In this document: positions 35,840 through 47,941 of the stretch, one piece after another
How positions within the stretch are numbered: position 1 is the stretch's first letter
Layout: every line of letters begins with the position of its first letter
Program-made: the position numbers and the translations under genes
The notes under the pieces: model-generated
What the model was told of the DNA's origin: nothing
The model's database searches: none
Seen by the model: the letters and a program-made list of their open reading frames with translations, nothing else
From: Symbiodinium natans
Lineage: Eukaryota > Sar > Dinophyceae > Suessiales > Symbiodiniaceae
DNA length: 64,000 nt
NCBI GenBank assembly: GCA_905221605.1
Contig: CAJNDS010000312.1
Coordinates: forward strand, 77,001 to 141,000
Direction: 5' to 3'

Positions 35840-37172
35840 CTGGGATGCAAGCCAGAGTGTACCGCCGCCCACGGAAAGGGGTCACCTTAGCGTACGCCAC
35901 CGGTGATCCTACCATCGGCCCCAACATCATTGAAAGCTTGATCACCGTGTACACTGCATCACTACGCTCGGGCGTGCACGCAGTGTGGCTTCCGCCCATC
36001 AAACTGAAACCACTTTCTCCTGGTCAGCTGAGCGCTCTGTATCCGAAATGAAGCCTTGCCAACCCCGCTGTCGTCCCAGGCGGCGCCTCACATCTTTCGC
36101 TCGGCCCATTTTGTCATCTGTGTCCAGCCATAGCCATCCACCAGTGTAGTCACCTGCGAGAGAAGCTGTTGACAAGGCACATAAATCTCGAAAGCATGCA
36201 CACCACACTAGCCGCAACAAAGTGGCTTAATTTTGCTCCCTCTGCAAGTCTGTGGTAGACTCATACCGTGAGTACTCCCATGTCTGTGCTGTCTCTGGGT
36301 CCATGGTGGCGGTCTGTCCGGCCCAGGGAATATATAGCAGACCCACCCCCCCCCCCCCCCGGGGGGCTGGCCGTTCGGCCCGGGGGCAGGTCCATGTGTG
36401 GAACCATAAGGCCTCGTTGAATCCAGGGGATGTCCTGGATCTGTAATCTAAGCGGTCCACGGTGGTAGTAGAACCCCCCTCCCCCCCGTCCATGCATTTC
36501 TAGAACTGGGGTAGCTGACCCCCTAATGGCTTTGCACCCTGTCTATGGAAATCCCATGTTCAGATATATTGGAGTCTTGTGATGGAAGTGAGCTCTTCAA
36601 CTCTTGAACCCTGCCTGCATCTCCCGCCAAGCCTCCGTCCCCATGAAAGTCCGGCGACATCAATCAAAACATGCCACGAACTCCACGAGATAGTGGCCGA
36701 CAGTAGCGAAGATGTGGTGAATGAATAACTCGAACCTAGGCACTTTATACCGAGCCCCCGCGATACATGATTTTTCCTGGGCCTCGCTGAATGGCCCCTA
36801 AAGTACAACATAGTACAACCCCCCCCCCCCCCCTCCCCCTCGGCCATACACTCCTCAGGCGTGGGGATGGTCTTTCGCAATGCACTTCAAGGAGTTTAGG
36901 GCTCAAGGATTTGCGCACAAAAACACACACACACACACAAAACACCTACCATCTTAGCTCTCGGCCAGTCACCCCCGTTTGCAGCTGCACTATGCCCCAA
37001 CACCCATGTCCTGCCTAGGCCGAGAATCCAGGAAGGGCCGAGGTTGTTCTTGTCCACGTGCATTGCTGCCTGGTAATCCTGACTTTTCTGGCTCTGTGCT
37101 GCTCCGAGAGCTATCAAGCCCCAAGCTGTCCTTGTTGACCTGAATGGATGTGAACTGATAGTCTGGAATCTC
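35840..37172 (-). CDS. 2-oxoglutarate/Fe(II) dioxygenase-like gene, five exons
   Basis: The minus-strand exons spell a double-stranded beta-helix oxygenase domain. 37122-37172 reads EIPDYQFTSIQVNKDSL. 37015-37069 reads AAMHVDKNNLGPSWILGL, with the HxD iron pair. 36153 to about 36090 reads DYTGGWLWLDTDDKMG. 35974-36019 reads RKWFQFDGRKPHCVH, with the distal iron His in PHC. 35840-35885 reads VTPFRGRRYTLACIP, where the RR/RYTL arginine fits 2-oxoglutarate binding. Joins 37122/37069, 37015/36153 and 35974/35885 are in frame. Donors are GG (ambiguous by one G), GC, GC and GT. The 36153 exon and the 36019 exon are out of frame by one base across a gap too short for a normal intron, so its 3' border is unresolved or frameshifted. 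The family is abundant in dinoflagellates to my knowledge; the substrate is unknown. The first intron would be only 52 nt. Confidence 0.65.
36330..36375. repeat. Poly-C / G inverted homopolymer
   Basis: A run of C immediately followed by GGGGGG gives a possible hairpin and keeps artificial Gly/Pro frames open. It lies in the long intron of the dioxygenase-like gene. A second poly-C run is at about 36820-36832. Confidence 0.7.
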
Positions 37173-38855
37173 CTGCTGTCGCCGTGAACTCGAATCAAGA
37201 CATGTCAACGACATCACGTCTGAAATTGGTCTAGAGAACAGAAGCTCAACAGTGCTGCAGCGCAATAACTTGGCCTTCCGAGCAAAGTTGCACAGCAGCT
37301 TTGCAAGGCCCGGCCTCCCAGAGACTACGGATGACTCTCACAAATTTTGTTGTAGATTGCAAAAAGGCTCACAGCCAGAAATTTAGGGACTGCCAACTGC
37401 CGTGGACAGGTCTCCGGTAGGTCAGGGGAATACGTTCTTTGTATTTCTTGAGGCGTAAACGAAATGGCGCTGCGACCCTGACTCTATGCATCTGTGCCTG
37501 CGTCGTGTTGCTGCAGAAACCTGCCCACCCTGGAGAGCAGGACAGGGCTCAACAGGTCTGTCGGCGGCAGCTTCGACAATGAAGGACCCATGACATCATG
37601 TTTATGTCTATTCAAATCGCTACGCAGACTTAGACCGCTGCAAACAAGCCCTGGATGCTTTCAGATGCCTTCGGGCATTCTCTGGATTTCTCTGGCTCTC
37701 CGGCCTTGGTGTAGTGACTCGTCACACCAAGGCACATCCCGAGCATCTTTGTTTGATCTCCTTTCTCGCGCACCTCCGAACATTTGCTGCGCACTTATAT
37801 TCACCATCTCTCACTATACTGCTTGTTTAGAGAGCGCAAGCGCGTGTTGCGATGTGTTGCGTGTGACCAAGGGACATGGCTGGGTATTGAGACTGCAATT
37901 CCGTTCGGTGTTGGTGGCATCTCCACCTCCGAAATTTCCTGCGCCGGCATCCGCCAGTGACTCACAAGTTCGCTTGTCAATCTCTCACACGGTCAGCGGG
38001 CAGTCCAGCAATAGGCGCGTGCTGCAGCGAAAAATCCCGCTAAGTCGACCGCAAGCTTAAAAAGCATAATCTTCCTTTCGCCTCAACCTCAAAAATCTCG
38101 CAAACTGCTTGGACACTGGGCATCGGGCATTCTTGCGGTGGCTTTCGGGGAAAACCTTCGCAGTTCTCAAACATTCGGGAAAGAGCTTCGCAAGATCATA
38201 GGATCGGCAAGTTTGCTTCCTGTTCAGCTTTGCTGCAAATTGCTGGGCAGAAAGCCGTCCCGGGGAACCGCAAGTCACCACACGGCGCCTACACGGCACC
38301 TTGAACACACCCTGCTAGTTCTGGGACTGCATTTGCGAAGAGACAGGGATTGCTACAAAGGGCTGTGACTCCCCCGAATGCGAGCCTCGTTCTCCAGAGC
38401 GTCAAAGATGGCCTTGAGACCTTTGCAAACATCAATGCCCATGCCCAGCGCTTGCATCAAATGTCTCCAGTTCGGCTATGCTATGCTATGCTCAACAACA
38501 GCCGTAGAAGTGGCCGGGGGCATTCACAAATGTCATGTTCTGCTCACATTAAGCTTTTCCCCTCACACGCTGCAGTCGAAATCACAGGCCTCAATCGACC
38601 TAAGATCTCTGACATGGCCACTGAAGGGTGCTTCTTGGAACTGGAACCTCGGAGATGGCACTAATTCGACTTGATGAAGTACCCGCGCCTCCACTTGCCA
38701 CTGCACTTTCCACTGCAGGTGCTGCTTGCCGCCCCTCTGAGCACTGCTTTCACAGGCTTCCCGGTGCTGCAGCCCTTCCATCTTTGGTCGGATCACTGTC
38801 GGATCAACGAGCAACGATTTGTGGTCAAGACGCATTCAAGCGTTTCCGATGGGAC
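37173..38855. other. No gene assigned
   Basis: Open frames on both strands at 37.5-38.7 kb (including a 188-residue plus-strand frame) show no domain and no consistent splice borders. Upstream exons of the dioxygenase-like gene probably lie here. Confidence 0.35.
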
Positions 38856-39082
38856 CTGCTTGGCGTTGGCACCACAGTTGCGCAGGAGAGCGTCGAAAGC
38901 CTTGGTTTTGACATCGGCATTCAGCGGGGGCATCGAAAATCGACGTGCCAGCGGGTCTTCCCGATCTTGCTGAGTGACGTGGTGGACTGGGATCATGACA
39001 TTGACATGCACGAAGCCAAGCTGGTCCGCCTCCATGAGGTTGCGGAGCTGCGCGGCCACGCCAGGACTTGCAACAGAAGAAT
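38856..39082 (-). CDS. Probable coding exon, unknown product
   Basis: Minus-strand frame containing AQLRNLMEADQLGFVHVNVM and DVKTKAFDALLRNCGANAKQ, ending at CAG|GT. The reading is protein-like for over 70 residues, but the acceptor is not defined. A second frame over 39.05-39.13 kb (WDGTVFPTLLPTPSFFCC) is also plausible. No domain was recognised. Confidence 0.35.
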
Positions 39083-42000
39083 GAGGGAGTGGGCAGCAGC
39101 GTCGGGAAGACGGTGCCATCCCAGCTGACGGTATCCATATCTTCTTTTTCCCCCCATCGGTGATTCTTGTGCATACGTGGCGCGACCATGCCTCAATCTG
39201 CTGGGGCATGTTTCACAACAGCCACGACACCCTGATTCTTCCACACAGGCAGACTTGACTACGGTACTTATTCCGTCAGCATTTCGCCCAGATGTCCGTC
39301 GTGTCCCGACGTCCCATCCGACTCCCCCCTGCAACGACACCCACTGTCACTACCACCATGAGCAGGTAGAGCTACTAATTTGTAGATTGCCGTGAATACG
39401 CATGGCTGCCTTCAGGAGTTTTCTAGAAGATCAGAATGGAGAGAGAATCTCCTGGTTCAGACGAAATCCAAGCGTACAGCAATAGCGACTCGAAAGGCGT
39501 AGACACATCAGAGTGGGCTGCTCCATGCTGCCCTCCAGAGCCATGAACTGGGCCCCTGCAGGGTCTGCTCGGCCTACCCGTCAGCTTCTGGCTCCCATGG
39601 CTGCTGGGGTACCAGTGGTGCACGACGGTGGAGGCTTGCGAGAGCTGCCGTTCCCATGGCTCCGGTGCTTAGGAAGCGTGTTTGGAATCAAAGGCAGCAC
39701 CTTTCGCATGGATGTCCTTGCCACGGGAGTGGCAGGCCTGTACCTGCCTGCCAGGAACATCCGGAAGCATCCGGCACGGATGCCAAGGAGCCATGGGCCC
39801 TTCTTTGCTTCGTCAAGGGTGGCAACCTCCTGGTGTGCGAGATTCACCGTGCATGTGGGGCATGGTTCAGGTGGAGATGGCTCCTGGTTCTCGCTGAAGA
39901 TCCGCACATGGCCTAAACCGCATTACCTGCAGAAGTAGAGCGGGCACTTACTGCCAGGCTCTGCCAGGATTCTTCCGACGCATGGGCCATGGCTCTGTGC
40001 AAAGCTGGGGATGCCCTGCAAGGCTATGCGGCAATGCGCCTTAAGCTCCAGAGTCGAAGTCCGGATTATCGGATTGCAGCTGAGGGTATCTTCAGTATCT
40101 TCATAATCTGGTCACACTTAGCATCACTTAGCCACTCGATTCCCACTTGTCGGCCTGGATCTTGGTCTGGTTGAGCGAGGTCGGCCAGGCAACAACCTGG
40201 GCTGCGCAGCGCAGATCGTTGCTATATGAACGAATGCACACAAAATCCGATCATACCGAATCAGAAATGTCGTGAGCATCGTCCCACATGTTCAAGATGA
40301 TAACTGCAGCTTCGCACGAATCGCACGTCCACCGGATACTTCGAGTCCCCTCACCATAGCTCCCAGACCATGCAGGAAGCGCATGACTCAAAAGTTCACA
40401 AGGTCGAGTGATAGCGTGACAGGCCCAGAAGGCTGTATGCTGGAATCTGCCTCACAGATACCTGTAGTGCCTCTCGAGCAAGTCGAAATCAACAAATGCA
40501 CTCTAAGGGCTCTATACTGGGTAAGGGTTGAACGACAAAGTCAACACGTGCTTGGCGCGGTTCCATTGATGGATCTTGTACTGGCAAATGGTCAAATGAA
40601 AGCCAGCCGGCGAAAGGCAAGACGCAACTGGCCGGGAAAGTCCGTCGGAGGACATGGTGGGATGGAGTATCAAAGTTCAACCAATGATGCTGTCCGAATG
40701 ATGGAAGGTGGTGTATCATGGTCTCAACACAAGCTTCTAAGTGACAGGGAGGGCGTGCGAGGACCTTTTGCTCCGTGGAAGGCTTGACAAAAGTGGTCTG
40801 CTGAAGATTCGAACGTGCCTTCACACTCCTTCACCAGCAAACACGTACCCTCCTCCCCCACCCCTGCGCTGGCTCGTAAGGCGCACAGTTTCGCGTGGCA
40901 CGGGGCACGCCAGAACACTCAATCAGCCCTTCTGCTGAGTAATCTCTCAGTCGAAGTTGACAAGGTCCAACTGTTGCCAGGCAACTCTCGTCCTCGGAAT
41001 CCATTCTGTATCACTGAAGTCCTTCTTGGCACTGGCTCCCTGTCAAAGGACATTTGACAATGCTGAGTTTTGTAACTGGGCTGTGCCTTCTGCATTTGCG
41101 ACAGCCATACCGAAAGCAGTTGTGGAAACATCCCGCACTCGGCATACCGAGATGAGGATTGCAATTAGAAAGAGAAAGCGGGTGTGAAATAGCAAGCCAA
41201 TTGAACAAGTGAGCTGTCATGGGTCTCGAAAACCCCCCCCAGCAAGAAAAGATCGGAAAGAAGTGGCACTTCTAGAAAGCTGCGAAAAATCAACGAACAT
41301 CGATGGTGCGCAACGTGTCTGTCAACCCGAAACTTGACACCCGGAGAAATCCAATCTTAACGCTAATAGCAGAAGGCCGACTCCTTCTCTGAATGATTGA
41401 GATCCCCTTGAGCCCTGCGCTCTCTTGCCTGATCAAAATGGGTTGCACCAGATCGCACAACCAACTATCAGACAAGTCAATACCGGCCTATGCAATGCGT
41501 AAGTCTTGTTGCGTCTTGTTGACATCCGCAAACTACAAACCTGGATTGTTTTGATGCGCGCTTAGCGTTCCTACAATTATAGTGGAGGCTATGGTGTGAG
41601 ATCGGCATGTCGCAATTAGAATAGGTGCCTCATATGCCCTCGTTTACAGGCTCTGCCTTGAGCCCAAAAAGTCACGGACACGCTTCAAGGAACAGCAACG
41701 ATTCCAACTGGCAGGTGATTGCAGGTGCCCGAATGTTTCAGGGGAGGTTTGGGACGGTGAGACACAGTACACCGCTTTCCCTATTCGGAGCGCAGAATGC
41801 GCAGAGAGAGGCTTTGCTGTCCAACCGGCTACCCACGTGGCGGGTGTACCCTGTACCAAGGCAGCATGCCTGGCACCATAGCATTCTGGAAGGTTTGCAG
41901 CATTCGCAACCACTGTCATCAAAGAAATTGTCACAAGAGGTGCGCTTCAGAGTCACAGCTTCGACTGATAGTAACAGCCACCACGTGCTGAGTTTCAACC

Positions 42001-43270
42001 TCTCAACCGATTCAGAGTCTAGAAGACTGCCTGCTAATCATGCCTTTCTAAGAGAGCTCTGAGGTCTCAAGCAGAGGGGATCGCCAGACAGCTTCACCAT
42101 GACTCGCCCCAGAAAAGCAGAGAGCAACGCAGGCCATGCTCCACCGCAGGAAATCGAAGATTGCCGGCAGAAATTCCAGGAATTCCTGGAGCAGCCGGAG
42201 CAAAGCAAATCATGACTGCATCTGCACCAGTGCCAGCACACTACTGGTACAGTACCGCTCCGTTTGTTTACTAGCACGGTAACCACCAGATTCCGAATAC
42301 AGAATCCAAAAGCTTCGGTTTGCGCAACGTCCCCTGAACCACTAACTGAAGCGAATACCATCGGACCCGGGAACACAATCATGGTGCATGCTGCACAGGG
42401 CACTCAGCATGGCATCGCTTCAATGTCCAAACTAGGCCTAGGCCCTGGCAAACGATTTTCCGATTCCAGGTCATTTCTGTTTGCCACCATGCAGTTGCTT
42501 CTGCCATGTTTTTCTCCCCATCTCCTGCGCAGGCCGACAAGGCGAAGTCCAGGGTAGACGAATGGCAAAAGGTGCTTCCTGTCCAGGTTGCATCTGGAGT
42601 GGGGCTTCAAGTGTTCAGCTTGTCAAATGTTGGGCATGGGTGTCATGCAATCCCTTCCTATAGAATTGAGGTTTTGTGTTGTTATGGTCATACGTATATT
42701 ACTGGACCTCACCTCTTTGTTTAGGCAATTTGTGCTGGGGGGAGAGGGGCGGGGGGGTAAGCGTGCAAAGGTCAGTTGCGGCTCAGGGTTTGGGCTGAAA
42801 CCGACAGCCGATTCTTCCGTGGAAGCGGGCCGTAACAGGGACAGTCGAGTATACCTCTGCACTGGTGGTGTCAAGCTCTTGAGGAAACTGCCATTCATCT
42901 TCGTTGGGCAGGACGAAGGGCCGCTGGTTACATGACGCGTTCAAGGCTTCAACTGTCGGGTCCCCGGCAACCCCCAAATTCGGAAGGCAGAAGAAGCGAA
43001 AACCTTCACACGGGCTGCGGTCTGTTTCTCAAGCGCCGCAGTCGAGCATCACTTCAGCCGTCATCTTCTTCATGGTCACCTAGAAAGTCCAAGAGCCAGA
43101 AGTGAACCAGAACTCAACAGTCCGAGAAATTTACGACGAGGAACAGGCACGAGCCAATCCTGACAAATCGCAGCGTGGGCACCCCCCATCACCGTGCAAA
43201 TTCTCTGCTTTTAGAAGGGAACCCCGTCGCTGCCCGCCTGCGCGCCGCAGCGGGCCCGGCCCACACAACA
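39083..43270. other. Several open frames, none assignable
   Basis: 39.5-39.94 kb and 41.64-42.06 kb are GC-rich with protein-like readings on both strands, so strand and frame cannot be chosen by eye. 42.26-42.56 kb behaves the same way. No splice-consistent exon was settled. Confidence 0.3.
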
Positions 43271-43494
43271 CACTCTCAATACACAACGCACAACGCACAA
43301 CACAAAACACAAAACACCACACAACGCCACACCACACCACACAGCACAACACAGCACAGCACGGCACAACACAACAAAACACAACACCACACCACACAAC
43401 AAACACACCCACACACACACACACACACCCAACACAGACACAAACACAAACACACACAGACACAAACACACAAATACACACACACACACACACA

Positions 43495-43538
<44 letters not shown>

Positions 43539-43801
43539 CACACGCACACACGCACACACGCACACACGCACACACGCACACACGCACACACACACACGCA
43601 CACACACGCACTCACACGCACACACACACTCACACTCAACCACCTCACACAACTCACACACGCACACACGCACACATCACGCACACATCAATCCACACAT
43701 CACTCACACACACCATACACACACACCCTCTCGGACACACTCACACTCTCACGCCTCACATCTCACCTCACCCTCCACACTCACACACACACACACACAC
43801 A

Positions 43802-43876
<75 letters not shown>

Positions 43877-44011
43877 CACGCACACAACACACATCACCAC
43901 ACACACGACAACACACACACACACACGCTACACGCACACACACACAGGCCACACACTCACACGCACACACACCCACACCACAGCACCCACACAACACCAC
44001 ACACACACACA

Positions 44012-44054
<43 letters not shown>

Positions 44055-44266
44055 ACACTCACGCACTCACGCACTCACACACCCCCACCCACACACACAC
44101 ACACACACCACACCACACACACACCACCACACACCACACACACACACACACACCACACACACACACACGCACACGCACAACACAACACCCACCCTCCACT
44201 CACACTCACACCTCACACGCACACACACACCACACACACCCACAACACACACACACACACCACAAA

Positions 44267-44304
<38 letters not shown>

Positions 44305-44532
44305 CTCCACTCAATACAACCACCCACTCACTCACGCACAGCACCATACAACCGTCACTCACACACACACCACACACACACACACCACACACACACACCA
44401 ACCCTCCACAACACGACACAACCAACACGCCCACTCAACTTCACTCACTTCACACCCTCTCCACATCACTCACACACACCACACACACACTCACACATAC
44501 ACAACACACACACACACACACTCCTCCACTTA

Positions 44533-44565
<33 letters not shown>

Positions 44566-45112
44566 ACACACAGCTCACACACACTCACACACACACACAT
44601 CACACTCACGTACACCACACACACACTACACACACACACACGCACAAACACACACATTCTCACTCACCACACACACACCACACACACCACACACACACAC
44701 ACACCCACCACACTTCACACACTCACTCACCCCTCACACTCACTCACTTCACATCACCACTCACTCACACCACACTCACAACTCACAGCCTTTCCCACTG
44801 TCACTCCCACTCACACAACCACGCAACACACTCACACACACACACACTCACACCACACGCACACACACCATCACACACTCACACACCACACACACACACA
44901 GACACACCCACACACACACACCACACACACACCACACACGCACCACACTCACACACAAACTCACACCAAACACTCCCACACACGCACACCACACTCACAA
45001 CACTCACACACACACTCACACACACGCACCACACACACACACCACTCCTCCACACACACACACACACCACACACACACACACACACACACTCACACCACA
45101 CACCCCACCACC

Positions 45113-45159
<47 letters not shown>

Positions 45160-45325
45160 ACACACACTCCACACACCACACCACACATACAACTCACACA
45201 CTCACGCACCACGCACCTCACACACTTACTCATACACTCACTCATACACTCACACCCACACCACACACACCACACACCACCACACTACACCCACACACAC
45301 ACGCACACACACACACACCCACCCA

Positions 45326-45377
<52 letters not shown>

Positions 45378-45765
45378 CACGCACACACAGAAGACAGACA
45401 CACGCACAGACACAGACACAGACGACAGACACAGACACAGACACAGACACGGACACACACACACACACACACACACGCACAGACACACACACACACACAG
45501 ACACACAGACACACACACAACACCGACACACAGACACACACAGAGACACACAGAGACACACAGAGACACACAGAGACACACACACACACACAGAGATATA
45601 TATATATATATAACACAGACACACACACAACACAGAGACACGCACACACACACACATACACATACACACATACACATACACACATACACATACACACATA
45701 CACATACACAGACACACACACACACACACACACCCAACGCAGCGCAGCGCAGCGCGACGCAACGC
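43271..45765. repeat. 2.5-kb CA-rich megasatellite
   Basis: ACAC-dominated DNA with sub-blocks: ACACA/ACAAC (43271-43400), CGCA tetranucleotides (43494-43540 and 45325-45378), CACG/CACT variants, ACAGAC and ACAGAG (45400-45590), a short TA run (45596-45611), and CATACA (45650-45710). It ends in GCAGC/GACAAC variants. It produces frames of up to 935 codons (His/Thr or Cys/Val) that have no domain or splice support and are not genes. Confidence 0.95.
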
Positions 45766-46343
45766 ACGACAACACAAGACAGCACGAGACAACACAACAA
45801 CACAGCGCACGGTCCTGAGAGAAATCAAGGCAACACTTCGACCGGGGCGGGCACCCAAAAGTTCGCCGCCCAGCCCTTCGCACTTCCCCGGTCTGCGCAG
45901 ATTCCCTGAGTTTGCTTTCCTTGGGTTCCATTTCTGTCCCGCCGATTCGTGCTGTTGCCAGACGGTTACCCTCGTGTCGCCCTGTATAGCACCAGCGACA
46001 AAAAAGGGGCTCGCATGAGGTTGGCTATTGGACATATTGGACATACAGTGCAGTGCAGGAAGTCATAATAAGTCTTAGAAGTAGTACCACAGATGCCACG
46101 GAGGCTGCCTTGCTGAGTCGTGCACGCATGCACGGCCGGCCCTTGCCAAACTAAATAGTTTCCCGGAAAGGTGCGACTCCAGCAACTTAGAGAAAGTGAA
46201 AGACAACAGCAACGGTGTGGAAAATGGAGAATATGCCCCGTTTGAGCACCACAGCAACAACGCCGAGTTGCAAGACGAGTAGGTGCTGTAACTCCTCAGA
46301 TGCGAGGCTGGTCAAGAATATGGACTCTGCGTACCTGGTCTAC
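45766..46343. other. No gene recognised
   Basis: Flank of the CA array, including TTGGACATATTGGACATACAGTGCAGTGC at 46022-46050. Frames on both strands are ambiguous. Confidence 0.4.
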
Positions 46344-46442
46344 CTGCAACAAACGGAAGACCTCGTTGGCTGAAGCAGAGAAATTGCTCAGACGCATTGA
46401 GACGAGGCACTCCTCCTCTTCCTTCACTTCATGGCGCATGGC
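46344..46442 (-). CDS. Probable 33-codon exon, unknown product
   Basis: TGAG|G acceptor, TTGCAG|GTAGAC donor, phase 0/0. It reads AMRHEVKEEEECLVSMRLSN, then FSASANEVFRLLQ, an acidic helical segment. The same frame stays open about 70 bases upstream, so the exon may start earlier. It lies 0.5 kb downstream of the dsRNA-binding gene, on the same strand. Confidence 0.4.
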
Positions 46443-46963
46443 CTCAGATGCAGTGCAGGTAGCCGGTATAACTACACATGTTCGGCATCAGACTTGTTAG
46501 CCAGAGTTGGTCCGGAAATAGAATCAACAGCACCCTGCCACACCTTGTTCTTCTCACGCGCTTGTTTCTTCTTTGTCACCTGACCGACCTGGCGATCACT
46601 ATGGTCAACATAGCTTCTGATGCTGTCTGTGCCTCCACGCCTGCACAAGGTTCGTGTAACGGCAGGTGCAGAGTACTGATAAGGGTCTAAAGCACAAGCA
46701 GAATGAACTGAAAGAACAGACAGGTCATGCGCAGCTCTTGCTCTCGGGCTGCCTCATCTTCCAAGGCAGCCAGAGCCACCTGGACTTGGGCCCAGATCCC
46801 TGAAATACCACCCCAAAGTACTGGGCGACAAGCATGTTGGCAGAAGCAAGGACAATGTAGGGCCAGTGTAGGGCTCAGTTAAGGATGCTGGCCACGTGAA
46901 AGAACCCGTCTAAGCATGCAGCGTTGCAGTTACCGCGTCTTGGACTGTTGCTGAAGCACAGTG

Positions 46964-47941
46964 TCACAGCGTGCCATGACACGTGATCCCTGCCTCGGCG
47001 GCGGACTGCTCAGCCAGCTTCCGAGTCGGCTGCAAATTCCCAGTGTAACTTGCCCCATCGGCACCATAGCACTTGAGTGTCACTCGAGACACGTAAAGCT
47101 CGTCCGGCTGGTTGTCTTCGAAAAAAGTCGTTTCATAGGGAAGCTGATCACGAGTGATCTCCATGCCGAGGCGTCTCTTCAGCTCCTCATGCAACTTGCT
47201 CTTGAAGGTCAAGCTTGTCAAGTTTCGATCAGGTCGAGATTGACTCGAAAGAGCCTCTTCAAGGTCACATTCTGGGAACTCGGCACGGATTGCCGTGTAT
47301 GCCGCTGAATGCTCGGCCTGCTTCTTTGTATTGCACAAGCTCCCATGATAGCGATATGTGAAGTTGCTGGCCTCCACAGTCGACCGAAACTGCTTAGTCG
47401 AAGACGATGCCGCTGACTCCTCGTGTGTCGTGTACTTAATCTCATCCTTTTTCACAGGCCTCTGCGAAGCTCGACTGTACAGCTCTTGTAGCTTGCCTAT
47501 CCAATTGCTTTTGGGATGGGTCGGATAGGTCTCACGTGTCACATTTGGATCCAGTGGATCCAGAGATGGTCGACTCGTGGAAAAAGAGTTGTAAGCCGGT
47601 GTTCTGTTTCCATCATGGCTTCTAAGGCGGGAACGCAACCTGATCAGTTTAGACCAGAGTCCTTGCAAATTCTCACATGGAACCTGCAGGTCCATGATAG
47701 CATCCGCCAGGCTTTGAGCTATGCCGTGTAGGTCTGACGTCGATGGCCGGGATCGTGAACGAGAACAGCGAGAGCGCTCTCGCTCGAACTCATGGAACTC
47801 ATGGCGCAGATGCTGAACGCGACTCCTACGACTCCGACTCCTGCCTGGTGGAGAACGAATGCGACGCTTTCCGTACGAGCCTCTGCCGGTCCACGGGGTT
47901 GGCTCGGGCTCGTCATGCCATCGGCCAAGGGCACGAGTCAT
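46964..47941 (-). CDS. Tandem dsRNA-binding-domain protein, uninterrupted ORF
   Basis: A 325-residue frame. Residues 1-70 are Arg/Ser-rich (RSPPGRSRSRRSR, then SRCSRSRSRP), like SR-type RNA-binding linkers. Residues about 146-222 form one double-stranded-RNA-binding domain: helix WIGKLQELYSR, strands including ASNFTYRYHGSL, and the terminal helix KKQAEHSAAYTAI. Residues about 246-322 form a second: FKSKLHEELKRRL, then SRVTLKCYGADGASYTGNL and RKLAEQSAAEAGI. The KK/RK-x-AE-x-x-AA helices are the RNA-contacting ends of the fold. Likely role: binding structured RNA (editing, decay or splicing); a catalytic domain is absent. Unlike the other genes here it has no intron, which suggests a retrocopy or one long exon. 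The ATG overlaps the stop of an upstream frame (ATGA), so the true 5' end may lie in that frame or in an upstream exon. Confidence 0.75.
   Translation of the reverse strand: MTRALGRWHDEPEPTPWTGRGSYGKRRIRSPPGRSRSRRSRVQHLRHEFHEFERERSRCSRSRSRPSTSDLHGIAQSLADAIMDLQVPCENLQGLWSKLIRLRSRLRSHDGNRTPAYNSFSTSRPSLDPLDPNVTRETYPTHPKSNWIGKLQELYSRASQRPVKKDEIKYTTHEESAASSSTKQFRSTVEASNFTYRYHGSLCNTKKQAEHSAAYTAIRAEFPECDLEEALSSQSRPDRNLTSLTFKSKLHEELKRRLGMEITRDQLPYETTFFEDNQPDELYVSRVTLKCYGADGASYTGNLQPTRKLAEQSAAEAGITCHGTL

Noticed and set aside
37494-38060. A 188-codon plus-strand frame
   Set aside because: No recognisable motif, composition like background, no splice context, opposite to the strand of all recognised genes.
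41011-41170. A minus-strand frame with GMAVANAEGTAQLQ, resembling the end of HAD-type phosphatases
   Set aside because: No upstream GDxxND motif and no acceptor; a competing frame is equally open.
43102-45909. A 935-codon plus-strand open frame rich in His and Thr, and long Cys/Val frames on minus
   Set aside because: Wholly explained by CA-type simple repeats; no domain and no splice signals, and every frame is open.
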